From CAWIVH01 sp963839475 (GTDB lineage: Bacteria > Acidobacteriota > UBA6911), in the NCBI GenBank assembly GCA_963839475.1, contig CAWIVH010000018.1, positions 434,001-498,000 of the forward strand: 64,000 nt of DNA, given 5' to 3'. The notes below the pieces were generated by a model. That model ran no database searches, was not told where the DNA came from, and was given only the letters and a program-made list of their open reading frames with translations. Of this stretch, positions 27,265 through 35,798 are shown one piece after another. A program made the position numbers and the translations under genes. How positions within the stretch are numbered: the first letter of the stretch is position 1; each line of letters begins with the position of its first letter.

Positions 27265-27370
27265 AACCTGCACTCCTCAAGCAGAACGGAAGGGTTCACA
27301 ACCGCTGTCCAGTGAAGTTAAGACTGTCCACTCCGCTCAATCCGGAGCAAGAAGAACGCGAGCCGTCGGG

Positions 27371-27892
27371 CTACTGAGCCACGGGGCCGTCAGCGTAATC
27401 CTCAGGATTGACACCCGTCTCCTCGGGCATCCTGTCCAGCTGTTTCTTAACCAGGTTCTGATGTTCAATTTCCTCTTTGCGGAGTTCATCGAACAGACTC
27501 CGGACTTCAGGATTCGTGACGTGACTGAGAGCCTGCTCGAAATAGTTGTGCGCCTTGATTTCGCTATCGAGGGCTACAATCATTGCCTGCCGGGCGGTCA
27601 TAAAGAGGCGGGTCCGATCGTAGTCCGGCGCCTCGACATCCCATAGCATCTCGCGGGTCACCGCGCGAGGCGCATCGGGGAACATGGAATGGCGCCGAAA
27701 GGCAAGCTGTTCGCCGTGCTTGGTCTCATTGACCGCCATGAAGCGGAAAAATTCGGCGGCTTCCGGATTGTGATGAGACTGCATCTGGTCCACAAACTCC
27801 TCATACCGCTCTTTCGCTTCCTCCTCGACCAGGATCGCCAGATCGAGTGCGTCTTTGAGTGAGAGGGCTGTGAAATCGATTTTCCTGGGCAT
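27371..27892 (-). CDS. Ferritin-like diiron protein (rubrerythrin-type helical bundle)
   Basis: A 173-residue soluble four-helix protein. Metal ligands are at the expected positions: EEEAKERYEEF on helix 1, NETKHGEQL on helix 2 (E-x-x-H), DSEIKAHNYFEQAL on helix 3 and EEIEHQNLV on helix 4 (E-x-x-H). This matches the ferritin/rubrerythrin superfamily without a rubredoxin domain. Likely roles are peroxide reduction, iron handling or, as in some relatives, membrane-lipid or aldehyde-related oxidation. It lies downstream of no gene on its strand and is read away from the 28134 remnant. Confidence 0.8.
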   Translation of the reverse strand: MPRKIDFTALSLKDALDLAILVEEEAKERYEEFVDQMQSHHNPEAAEFFRFMAVNETKHGEQLAFRRHSMFPDAPRAVTREMLWDVEAPDYDRTRLFMTARQAMIVALDSEIKAHNYFEQALSHVTNPEVRSLFDELRKEEIEHQNLVKKQLDRMPEETGVNPEDYADGPVAQ

Positions 27893-28645
27893 GACAGTTT
27901 GGTCTCCGATGGCTGTCGGTTATCAATGTCGGCTAAACTCTGTGTCCGGGTTTAAGGAGGTCCCGCTTGTATTCTGACGGCCGGAGCAAGGAGTGTCAAG
28001 CATCCGCAATTCGGATCCAGCTTCTTATGGAAGATGCCAGGCCCCGGGCTCGTCGCTTAATCGCCACGGGGCGTACTTTCGGGATAGGATCGAACCATAC
28101 AGCAGGAAACCCTTTGGACCGCAGTGATCATCTTTGTTGCACCTTATGCGGTCCCGGGCATTCAAGGAATACCCAAACTCCACACTGGCCGGCAATCTCA
28201 CTATTATCAGTTCTGCGGCAAACCTGATCGTTCTCGAAGTCAGCAAGGATGAAGTTCAGATCAGCTTTCTCCAATATCTGAAAGTCGGGTTCCCTGTAAC
28301 TCTGCTGACCCTGGCTGCGGGAGTATTTTTTTACGACAATGGTGATCCTATCCTGCAGCCGAACAGCAGGTAAATCCCATAATTGGGGCGATTCAGGGAC
28401 ATGTGGCCTCTTGTCGCTGCGAATTCGCGTAGATCTGAATATTCATCCCGGGAAGCGAAGAACTTGCGCTCCTGCCCGGCAGCGACGAAAAGGATCATCC
28501 TAATGTTGGGGGTAACAAGCGTATTTCTTTCGCACCCCCGTTCCTGCTATCTTAGTGCCGCACCTGCCGGCTGAGACCGTCCTCCCGGTTTTCAAGCCTC
28601 AGGGACAACCGCAGGTGCATTCACGCACTTCTGGCGAGGAACCTC
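27893..28645. other. Long gap holding a permease fragment
   Basis: These 753 bases contain no intact gene. A C-terminal permease remnant occupies 28134-28373. The parts on either side show only short frames without family resemblance. The ferritin-like gene (minus) and the aldehyde dehydrogenase (plus) must have promoters here; TTGACA on the minus strand at 27999-27994 with AGAATA 18 bases further is a weak candidate for the former. Confidence 0.5.
28134..28373 (+). pseudogene. C-terminal fragment of an ArsB/NhaD-type (SLC13-like) anion permease
   Basis: The frame from about 28160 encodes NSTLAGNLTIISSAANLIV followed by EISF-like and YLKVGFPVTLLTLAAGVFF. This is the sequence of the last two helices of the ArsB/CitM/NhaD ion transporter superfamily, where the AGNLT...SAAN motif forms the second substrate hairpin. 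The intact proteins have about 400 or more residues; nothing upstream in any frame continues the match, and there is no ribosome binding site. It is a gene remnant. Confidence 0.65.
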
Positions 28646-30184
28646 ATGGCAACGACCCATCATCATTCCGCATTGCTTACCAGGCTTCAAATTAAAGATA
28701 TAAATCCGGGCGCCTGTTTCAGTGCCGACGGCTGGATTGCCGATTCAAAGGGCAGAAGGATCCCTTCAGTTAATCCTACCACTGGCGAACCCATTGCCGC
28801 GATTATCCAGGCCACCCCGGAGTCTTATGAACAGGTCATGAAGGAAGCGGCATCCGCATTCCAGACCTGGCGGATGGTTCCTGCGCCGAAAAGGGGGGAA
28901 GTCATAAGAGACCTGGGCAACGCGCTGCGGGAACTGAAAGAGCCTCTCGGCGACCTTGTCAGCCTGGAAATGGGGAAAATCCAGGCGGAGGGACGCGGTG
29001 AGGTGCAGGAAATGATCGATATCTGCGATTTTGCTGTCGGATTGTCCCGCCAGCTCTATGGGTTGACGATCGCATCCGAGCGTCCCGCGCACCGTATGAT
29101 GGAACAATGGCACCCGCTGGGGATCGTGGGCGTGATCACCGCCTTCAATTTTCCCGTCGCGGTCTGGTCATGGAACAGCGCCATAGCAGCCATCTGCGGC
29201 GATCCAGTGATCTGGAAACCAGCGGGGCCCACGCCGCTTTGCGCCGTGGCAGTCCAGCACATCGCCAACCGCGTCATGGCCGACCATGGGCTGAAAGGGA
29301 TTTTCAATCTCGTCATCGGGCCTGGAAGCAGCGTGGGTGAACAGATGTTGGGAGACGCTCGCCTCCCCTTGATTTCATTTACCGGATCGACGGCGGTAGG
29401 ACAGCACGTAGCGGAAATGGTCGCACGCCGCTTCGGCCGCACGATCCTGGAGCTAGGAGGAAACAACGCCATCATTGTTACCGAGGATGCCAATCTGGAT
29501 CTGGCCATCCGCGCGATACTTTTTGGAGCGGTGGGCACGGCCGGTCAGCGATGTACCTCGACCCGGCGTATCATTGTGCACAAAAGCGTGGCCGGTAAGC
29601 TCGCCTGCAGCCTCGTGGGGGCTTACAACCAGGTGTGCATAGGCGATCCCCTGGATCCGGCTACACTGATGGGGCCGCTCGTAACTCCCGAGGCTCTGGA
29701 TGAAATGTTCCAGGCAATCGAGCAGGCTAAGGCGGAAGGCGGGCAGGTAATTTGCGGCGGCAACCGGCGCCCGGAACTGGGTCCGCAATTTGTCGAACCG
29801 ACAATCATCCGAATGCCTGCCCAAACCGGAATTGTCCGGAAGGAAACGTTCGCGCCCATTCTCTATTTCCTGGAATACGAAGATTTTCAGGAGGCACTTG
29901 CCCTGCATAATGATGTCCCCCAGGGCCTTTCGAGCGCCATTTTCACGGAGAACCTGCGCAAAGCCGAGGAATTCCTCTCGCCTCGAGGCTCCGACTGCGG
30001 CATCGCCAATGTCAATATCGGCACTTCCGGCGCGGAGATTGGAGGCGCATTCGGAGGTGAAAAGGAAACGGGCGGCGGCCGCGAGTCCGGATCTGATTCC
30101 TGGAAGGCGTACATGAGAAGGCAGACCAACACCGTCAACTGGTCTACAAATCTGCCGTTGGCACAGGGCATTAAGTTTGGATAA
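28646..30184 (+). CDS. NAD-dependent aldehyde dehydrogenase, ALDH7 (alpha-aminoadipic semialdehyde dehydrogenase) type
   Basis: A 512-residue cytoplasmic ALDH. Visible motifs are FNFPVAVWSWN (cofactor pocket), WKPAGPTPL, FTGSTAVGQHV (Rossmann Gly motif), the catalytic Glu in LELGGNNA, and the catalytic Cys C303 in GTAGQRCTSTRR. The GNNA and GQRCTSTRR forms and the overall sequence fit ALDH7/antiquitin, which oxidises alpha-aminoadipic semialdehyde to aminoadipate in lysine catabolism, and related omega-amino aldehydes. GAGGA precedes ATG 28646. The receiver-phosphatase gene starts 12 bases after its stop, so the two are probably co-transcribed. Confidence 0.88.
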   Translation: MATTHHHSALLTRLQIKDINPGACFSADGWIADSKGRRIPSVNPTTGEPIAAIIQATPESYEQVMKEAASAFQTWRMVPAPKRGEVIRDLGNALRELKEPLGDLVSLEMGKIQAEGRGEVQEMIDICDFAVGLSRQLYGLTIASERPAHRMMEQWHPLGIVGVITAFNFPVAVWSWNSAIAAICGDPVIWKPAGPTPLCAVAVQHIANRVMADHGLKGIFNLVIGPGSSVGEQMLGDARLPLISFTGSTAVGQHVAEMVARRFGRTILELGGNNAIIVTEDANLDLAIRAILFGAVGTAGQRCTSTRRIIVHKSVAGKLACSLVGAYNQVCIGDPLDPATLMGPLVTPEALDEMFQAIEQAKAEGGQVICGGNRRPELGPQFVEPTIIRMPAQTGIVRKETFAPILYFLEYEDFQEALALHNDVPQGLSSAIFTENLRKAEEFLSPRGSDCGIANVNIGTSGAEIGGAFGGEKETGGGRESGSDSWKAYMRRQTNTVNWSTNLPLAQGIKFG

Positions 30185-30196
30185 ACCAAAAAGGCT

Positions 30197-31414
30197 ATGC
30201 GAATCCTGGTAGTCGATGACGAGCCGATCATTCGCAACCTGCTGACCGCGACCCTCGAGCCGTTCGGATTTGAACTGTCCGAGGCCGTGGATGGCCTGGA
30301 AGCCCTCTCCCTGGTGGAAAAACTCCGTCCCGGGATCGTCTTGCTGGATGTCACGATGCCGGGAATGGATGGTTTCGAGGTATTGAAACGGCTGCGTCTT
30401 ACGGAAGAGTCACCCCGGCCCTTCGTCCTGATGCTGACGGGGCTTGGGGAGCTCTCAGACCTCGAAAAGGGACTATCGGCCGGAGCCGACGACTACCTCA
30501 CTAAGCCCTTTCAGCTGCGTGAATTGATTGCGAGGATTCAAGCGGCTGTCCGGGTTCAAACCCTGCAAATGGAACTCCTGAGAAAATATGAGCAGCTCGA
30601 GGAGGCCAACCGGGCGTTGGCCGCAAGCCTGCGAGTCCAGGAGCGGCTGAACCACAAAATGATGATCGAAATGGAGGTTGCCGCCCGCCTGCAGAATGGG
30701 TTCATGTCACCGGGCAACCTGAGGTTTGGAAGCGTGCGTGCCTGCGCCCGTTACCAGCCCAGCAAGAAAATCGGCGGTGATTTCTACGACCTGCGCCTGC
30801 TCGGTGATGGCAAAGCAGGAATATTCCTTGCCGACGCCGTCGGGCACGGAGTTTCCGCAGCGCTCATGGCCGCCATGATGAAAACCGCCCTCGAGGACGC
30901 CCTGGCAATCGAAACTCAGCCGTCCCGAGTCCTCGGCGCGTTGAACCGATCTTTCCATTTCTGCTCCGAGCACGGCAAATATTTGACTGCGTTTTTCGGC
31001 CTTCTGGACTGCAATTCGGGAGATCTCGTTTATTCGCTTGCGGGCCATGTTCCGCCAATGCTTTACTGCGGTTCCGCAGGCAGCATTGAATTGCTCGATT
31101 CGCCCGGTCATTGCCTGGGCATTTTCGGCGAGGGGGGATACGAGGACCGGCAGACGCAGCTCTGCCCGGGCGACCGCTTATTCGCTTATACGGACGGAAT
31201 CTCCGAGGCCTCGCCGGACGACCGGCAATTGTATGGCTGGCGATTTCGCGAATTCCTGAAGCAGGGCGCCTCACTCAATAACGAGGACTTCCTGGATCGG
31301 CTCGATTCCGGTTTGATCGAATTCCTCGGCGGCTCGCAACCCGCGGACGATTACACCCTGCTTGCGATTCAACGGATCGGCAATCAGGCGAGCCCTGCCC
31401 CCGGACCGCAATGA
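30197..31414 (+). CDS. Response regulator with SpoIIE/RsbU-type PP2C phosphatase output
   Basis: A 405-residue protein. Residues 1-120 are a receiver (DDE near 7-9, phospho-acceptor in LLDVTMPGMDG, conserved Lys in LTKPFQ). A coiled-coil linker (about 115-165, EQLEEANRALAASLRVQERL) connects to a PP2C phosphatase domain (about 165-395) with the metal-binding motifs GGDFYDL, DAVGHGVSAAL, and SPDD/PADDYTLL at the end. Such proteins dephosphorylate anti-sigma-factor antagonists in partner-switching stress pathways. No anti-sigma factor or antagonist gene is adjacent. It follows the aldehyde dehydrogenase by 12 bases. Confidence 0.9.
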   Translation: MRILVVDDEPIIRNLLTATLEPFGFELSEAVDGLEALSLVEKLRPGIVLLDVTMPGMDGFEVLKRLRLTEESPRPFVLMLTGLGELSDLEKGLSAGADDYLTKPFQLRELIARIQAAVRVQTLQMELLRKYEQLEEANRALAASLRVQERLNHKMMIEMEVAARLQNGFMSPGNLRFGSVRACARYQPSKKIGGDFYDLRLLGDGKAGIFLADAVGHGVSAALMAAMMKTALEDALAIETQPSRVLGALNRSFHFCSEHGKYLTAFFGLLDCNSGDLVYSLAGHVPPMLYCGSAGSIELLDSPGHCLGIFGEGGYEDRQTQLCPGDRLFAYTDGISEASPDDRQLYGWRFREFLKQGASLNNEDFLDRLDSGLIEFLGGSQPADDYTLLAIQRIGNQASPAPGPQ

Positions 31415-31441
31415 ACACTTGAGAGGAAGGAGAATACAGCC

Positions 31442-31750
31442 TTGAAAGCTATCGTGGACCTTTGCGTGATACCGATCGGAGTGGGCGTCAGCCTGGGTAA
31501 ATATATCGCCGCCTGCGAAAAAATCCTCAACCGGCCGGGACTGAAAACCCAGCTTCACGCCTACGGCACCAACATCGAAGGCGAATGGGACCTGGTGTTC
31601 CAGGCCGTCAAGGAATGTCACGAAGAATTGCATCGGATGGGAGCGCCGCGCCTGAGTTCCACTCTGCGCGTCGGCACCAGAACCGACCGAGTCCAGACCA
31701 TGGAAGACAAGATTCGAAGCGTTCAGGAGAATTGGTCAAAGCCTGCATGA
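31442..31750 (+). CDS. MTH1187/YkoF-like thiamine-binding family protein
   Basis: A 102-residue protein of the MTH1187 (DUF77) family. Conserved features are the N-terminal strand IVDLCVIPIG, the GVSLGKYIAAC helix, HAYGTNIEGEWD and a C-terminal RVGTRTDR followed by MEDKI. Structures of the family are ferredoxin-like oligomers that bind thiamine-like ligands. It begins at TTG with GAAGGAG 9 bases upstream and lies 27 bases after the receiver-phosphatase gene, likely in the same transcript. Confidence 0.8.
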   Translation: MKAIVDLCVIPIGVGVSLGKYIAACEKILNRPGLKTQLHAYGTNIEGEWDLVFQAVKECHEELHRMGAPRLSSTLRVGTRTDRVQTMEDKIRSVQENWSKPA

Positions 31751-31820
31751 GCGAATTCATGTGTACTGGTGATCGCAGCTTGCAGGGCTGACAACAAAAA
31801 CGCAGGCGAATCTGCTGTTT

Positions 31821-32116
31821 TTATCGGTCGGGGTCCGGCTGGATTGACTCCCTGATGCTGCCGGCGACGAAATCGGTCTTCTGGATTAGATTGGCGAACG
31901 AATTCCATAGCCTCGCGGGGCCATCTGCCTTGAAGGTTCGCCAGCTCGCTTCGGATCTCAACTTGCCACCCGGCCAATACTGTCCCAGGTACCAGACCCG
32001 TTCACCAGGTATTCGCTCGACCAGGGCAGTTTTCTGTCCTTGGACCAATATTTCTCCATTCCCGCCTTCCGGCCGAGTTTGTATTCTGCTTTATAAGGAT
32101 CGGGTTTCCAGGCTGG
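31821..32116 (-). pseudogene. Frameshifted MORN_2-repeat (YwqK-like) protein remnant
   Basis: Read on the minus strand, one frame gives EYKLGRKAGMEKYWSKD and the next frame continues QKTALVERI, then QYWPGGKLRSEASW and FKADGPARLW. Together these form successive MORN_2-type units (Y-x-G-K-x-x-G-x-x-x-Y-W, then W-P-G-G-K-L-x-S-E). The frames join at 32028-32040, where one base is missing. No start codon precedes the first frame, and a stop lies just upstream inside the end of the MFS gene. This is a truncated, broken gene, perhaps of a YwqK-type antitoxin or surface protein. Confidence 0.5.
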
Positions 32117-33266
32117 GAGCTTTCAATTGAAATGCGATGCTCACGAGCAGGAGCAACGCGCCGGCGGTAACATACATGGCACGGTATCCGCCGATGTCCG
32201 ACACCCAGCCGAACAACGGAGACCCCAATCCCATGCCCAGGTCGAAAAGAGACAGGTACAGGCCCAAGGCCAACCCTTTGTTCTCACGCCCCAGCAAATC
32301 GATCAGGTAGGTGCTGAGTGCCGGAAAAATCAAGCCTTGACCCAGGCCGGCTATGAAACCATTCAGAAGAAACGCCGCATAGCTGCTCAGACCAGCGATC
32401 CAGAAAAGGTTCAGAGCGATCAGGATCGCCGCGGGGAATATCACCCGTTTACGGCCGTAGCGATCCGATATATCCCCCGCCGAGAAACGGGTCAAGATAG
32501 CGGCTGCTGAAAACGCCAGGAAAAAGGGCCCGATCCGCCCAAATCCGACACTCGCGCCGAAAAGCGCGATAAAATTGACCACGCTCCCCCGGATCGCCCC
32601 ATGGGCGGCCGTCATCGCCGCGATTATGGCAAGGGAAAGCAACGTGCGGTCGCCTAATCGAAGGCCGGGACGGATATCAGAATCAGTCTCGGGCCTGGGG
32701 ACATCCCTCGTCGCCAGCATGCAAATAAGGCCCGCGAAAAGGAAAACGAGACTGGAATTGAAAAGCGAGCCCGGACCCAATCTCCTCACGAGTTCCTCGG
32801 CCAGCATCGGGCCAGCGGCACCGGCTACGATTCCACCGACGCCGATAATGCCGATCGAATGCGCCATTCGGTCGGCCGGGGCGAGGTCGGCGCAGGCGGC
32901 AATAGTGGCCGTCAATGCCACCCCCCATCCCGCGCCGGTGGCTGCACGGAGCAACAGCACCAGAGGTCCGGCATCTTTTACTAAATGAAAAGCGGGTGTC
33001 ACCACAATCATGGCCATGATTCCCAGAAGAGCCATCTTGCGGCCGCCCCGTTCGTCGACAACCCGGCCCAAGAATGGTCGAACCACGATCGCCGTTACGC
33101 TGTGGATGCCCATGATGATACCCAGGCGGCTCATGGATGGGTGAAACCGATCAAGATAAAGGGGGAGGAGGTAAAGCACCGTGACACTCATGAAAAGGAA
33201 AAAATACCCGGCCATGGCAAAGCCGAAGTCGCGGTTCCAGTGAGTACGCTTGGAGTTTTGAATCAC
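32091..33266 (-). CDS. MFS transporter
   Basis: A 391-residue inner-membrane transporter of the major facilitator superfamily with roughly twelve hydrophobic segments. The loop 2-3 signature is present as GRVVDERGGRKMALLG, and its repeat in the second half as DISDRYGRKRVIFPAA. The LRAATGAGWG motif of helix 5 and PLFGWVSDIGGYR are also visible. This resembles drug- or sugar-efflux MFS proteins of about 390 residues; the substrate is unknown. It starts at GTG with a GGGAGGG ribosome binding site. Confidence 0.88.
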   Translation of the reverse strand: MIQNSKRTHWNRDFGFAMAGYFFLFMSVTVLYLLPLYLDRFHPSMSRLGIIMGIHSVTAIVVRPFLGRVVDERGGRKMALLGIMAMIVVTPAFHLVKDAGPLVLLLRAATGAGWGVALTATIAACADLAPADRMAHSIGIIGVGGIVAGAAGPMLAEELVRRLGPGSLFNSSLVFLFAGLICMLATRDVPRPETDSDIRPGLRLGDRTLLSLAIIAAMTAAHGAIRGSVVNFIALFGASVGFGRIGPFFLAFSAAAILTRFSAGDISDRYGRKRVIFPAAILIALNLFWIAGLSSYAAFLLNGFIAGLGQGLIFPALSTYLIDLLGRENKGLALGLYLSLFDLGMGLGSPLFGWVSDIGGYRAMYVTAGALLLLVSIAFQLKAPSLETRSL

Positions 33267-33652
33267 GCCCTCCCTTTGCAGGGTAACTTGCAGGGGTGCC
33301 AGTTTTGCACGGCATCCATCCTTTTTCCGAAATCTTGTGGTATGAACCGCCGCTTCTGCATCCTTAGGAAGTCAGGCCGAAAAGCAAAATGCTTATTTGT
33401 CAAACCAATAGATCAGGATCCCATGCCCGACCCCGGTCGAGTCCGTTATGCGGGCCGATTGAAAAGCCATGAAACGGCAGTCCGTCGAAGCGACCGGATT
33501 ATAGGCTTTCCCGTTTTCAAAATCGTTGAATCGGGTAAGGCACCCAAAATCTTGGCAGGGTAAAGCGCTGTTTCCCGATGCACGACGGAATCTCATCGCC
33601 ACGCCAATAAATCTCATCAACAAAACCGCGGCGCCTAACTATCAAAGCCCTG
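33267..33652. other. Gap between MFS and ABC permease genes
   Basis: About 386 bases with no intact gene. A possible beta-propeller fragment lies at 33393-33548 on the minus strand; the rest shows nothing recognisable. Confidence 0.45.
33393..33548 (-). pseudogene. Possible C-terminal fragment of a TolB/PD40 beta-propeller protein
   Basis: The last 50 or so residues of a minus-strand frame read FNDFENGKAYNPVASTD, then RFMAFQSARITDSTGVGHGI and a stop. The spacing and the R-F-M-A-F-Q-S motif recall PD40 (WD40-like) propeller blades, in which SPDGRxIAF is the core. The upstream part of the frame does not continue the pattern and there is no start signal. I read it as a truncated 3' end, with modest certainty. 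Confidence 0.35.
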
Positions 33653-34687
33653 TCAGTTCCAGCGAAACCAGCGCAGCGCAAGAAAGAAAGAGATCGCGCC
33701 CCACGCAGCCAGGATCAACAGCCTCCAGGATTGAGAGGCCAGCGAAGCCCCTTCCAGGATGACAGCCCGGAGCGCGTAGTTCAGCTGGGTAAGGGGCAGG
33801 GCCTGAACCAGCGGCTGAAGCACATCGGGGAACCGGTCGGGAGAGAAAAAAATGCCAGAAAAGAGCCACATCGGCAGCATAATCAGATTCATCAGGCCGG
33901 ACACCGTCTCGATGCGCTGAGCGCGGCAAGCCACCAGCAATCCCAATCCGGCAAAGGCTATCGCGCCGATCAGGGATAGGAGCAGGATCGAAAGCAGATT
34001 GCCCCTCACTGCGACCCGAAAGATCAAAGCGCCTGCCCCGAGAATGACAACCAATTCGGGAAGCATGAAAACCAGTCGTCCACCTACCATCGAAAGCAGG
34101 AAATCGGTTCGTCTCATGGGGGTCGCCACCAGCCGTTTCAGCAGCTTTTTCACCCGCATGTCCACGATCACGAAGCCGACCCCCCAGAGACCTCCGCCCA
34201 TAAGGTTCATGCCCAGAAGTCCGGGAACCAGGAAGTCGATATAGCGCGCCCCCGGCTCAGTAACCAACCGTTCGGAGCTTGGCACCGGGTCGATGCGACC
34301 CGCAGCGCGTTGCAGCGTATCGTTCACCCGCTGCCGTGCCAGAGCGCTCTCGGGACGAGAGGGATCGAACAGGTAGGTCAGGCTGCCTCCCGGAACGACG
34401 ATCAGCGAGGATTTGCCAAGCCGGAGGTGATCCCTGCACACCTGCTCCGGGTGGATCTCGACAATCATATCCGGATCCCGCTTCAATGCCCGCGAGAGTT
34501 CCGCCGCCTGAGTATGCTCCTGGATGTCAACGTAGATCTTTTCCACCGGGCGGTTGCGGAATGCAATCCCGAGGCCGATGGCCAGGATGAGTGGAAATCC
34601 ATAAGTCCAGAATACGGCTTCAGGCTCACGCAAGAACTCTCGCAAACGCGCAAGCGACAATTCTCTAAGAGGATGATACTTCGTCAT
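33653..34687 (-). CDS. ABC-2 type transporter permease
   Basis: A 344-residue inner-membrane subunit. One membrane helix near the N terminus (FWTYGFPLILAIGLGIAF) is followed by an extracytoplasmic domain of about 120 residues, then about five C-terminal helices with the conserved ABC-2 region (LMNLIMLPMWLFSGIFFSPDRFP, LPLTQLNYALR). This is the layout of YhhJ/DrrB-like exporters. With the ATPase encoded just upstream it forms an exporter, probably for drugs, lipids or polysaccharide-linked compounds. ATG 34687 overlaps the end of the ATPase gene by 23 bases, implying translational coupling. Confidence 0.87.
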   Translation of the reverse strand: MTKYHPLRELSLARLREFLREPEAVFWTYGFPLILAIGLGIAFRNRPVEKIYVDIQEHTQAAELSRALKRDPDMIVEIHPEQVCRDHLRLGKSSLIVVPGGSLTYLFDPSRPESALARQRVNDTLQRAAGRIDPVPSSERLVTEPGARYIDFLVPGLLGMNLMGGGLWGVGFVIVDMRVKKLLKRLVATPMRRTDFLLSMVGGRLVFMLPELVVILGAGALIFRVAVRGNLLSILLLSLIGAIAFAGLGLLVACRAQRIETVSGLMNLIMLPMWLFSGIFFSPDRFPDVLQPLVQALPLTQLNYALRAVILEGASLASQSWRLLILAAWGAISFFLALRWFRWN

Positions 34688-35639
34688 CGCGCAAATGCCT
34701 TCCGGTGAGGTGTACAAAAACATCTTCCAGGCTGGCGTGCCTGGTAGTCAAACGGGCCAACTGCAAGCCGCGGCGCTGCAGCTCGCTTAGCAGCGCGGGA
34801 ATGGCGATGTGTGGTTCCGTCACGGTCAGCGCGATTCCTGAAGCCTCATTGCGCGCCTCGAGCACGGCCGGCAGCCCCACGAGGTTCTCGGGTGCGAATC
34901 CATCCCCATCGGCAAGGGCGAATTCCACGACATGATCTCCGCCCAGTGAAGCGATTAATTCGCCAGGCGATCCGAGCGCGATCACCTTGCCATGATCCAC
35001 AACGGCGACCCGGTCACAGAGCCGCTCCGCTTCGTCCATATAATGAGTGGTAATCAGAATGGTTCGTCCCTGGCTGCCGAGTTCGCGGATGATGTCCCAA
35101 AGCTGCCGGCGCGACTGCGGATCCAAACCTGTCGTCGGTTCGTCCAGGAAGAGAAGATCAGGATTCCCAACCAAAGCGCAGGCTACCGCCAACCTCTGCC
35201 GTTGCCCTCCGGAGAGCTTTCCCACCCAGGCCCCCGACTTTTCGGTGAGCCCGACGGATTCCAAAACCTCCTCCGGCGATTTGCCCTGGCGGTAAAAGCT
35301 GCGGAAAAGCACCAGCGTCTCGAGCACGGAGAGCTTCTCGGGAAAACGCGTTTCCTGGAGAGAAATACCCAGTCTCTGGCGAAGCTCTTCGTCCTTCTTC
35401 CGGCCCCAGTGCATCCCGAGGATCTCGACCTCTCCGGTGGTGGCGTCCAGCAGTCCTTCGAAGATTTCGATAGTGGTGGTTTTTCCAGCCCCATTGGGCC
35501 CCAGGAGCCCGAAGCATTCGCCCCGGCGCACTTCCAGGTTGAGGCCGTTCACGGCGTCGACCGTACCGCTCCGGCTTTTGTACTGCTTTCGCAGGCCGAT
35601 GCAGCGAATTGCCAGCTCCGTTCCAAAATTGGAATTCAT
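34665..35639 (-). CDS. ABC transporter ATP-binding protein
   Basis: A 324-residue ATPase of the ABC-2/DrrA type. Walker A is GPNGAGKTT, the signature is LSGGQRQRLAVA, Walker B is LLFLDEPTTGLD, and the switch histidine is in ITTHYMDEAE. The C-terminal 90 residues after the nucleotide-binding domain form the extra small domain common in this class (ending in LEDVFVHLTGRHL). It drives the permease encoded by the overlapping downstream gene. ATG 35639 has AGGTAGG directly upstream. Confidence 0.92.
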   Translation of the reverse strand: MNSNFGTELAIRCIGLRKQYKSRSGTVDAVNGLNLEVRRGECFGLLGPNGAGKTTTIEIFEGLLDATTGEVEILGMHWGRKKDEELRQRLGISLQETRFPEKLSVLETLVLFRSFYRQGKSPEEVLESVGLTEKSGAWVGKLSGGQRQRLAVACALVGNPDLLFLDEPTTGLDPQSRRQLWDIIRELGSQGRTILITTHYMDEAERLCDRVAVVDHGKVIALGSPGELIASLGGDHVVEFALADGDGFAPENLVGLPAVLEARNEASGIALTVTEPHIAIPALLSELQRRGLQLARLTTRHASLEDVFVHLTGRHLRDDEVSSS

Positions 35640-35798
35640 CCTACCTGCCGTCACTGTATTCAATGTTCGTCCCGATGTGTGCGGGAATTATAGTGAAGCC
35701 CCTATGAGAATTAAAGAAATCTCGTGCGGGTCCCCGAGCACAGCCTTCCGGCACTCTTGCGTAAGATTCTTCGAGGTCTTCGCCGTTTAAAATAGGGG

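Noticed and set aside
26203..27315. 370-codon frame antisense to phosphofructokinase
   Set aside because: Phosphofructokinase motifs are on the minus strand; the plus frame has none.
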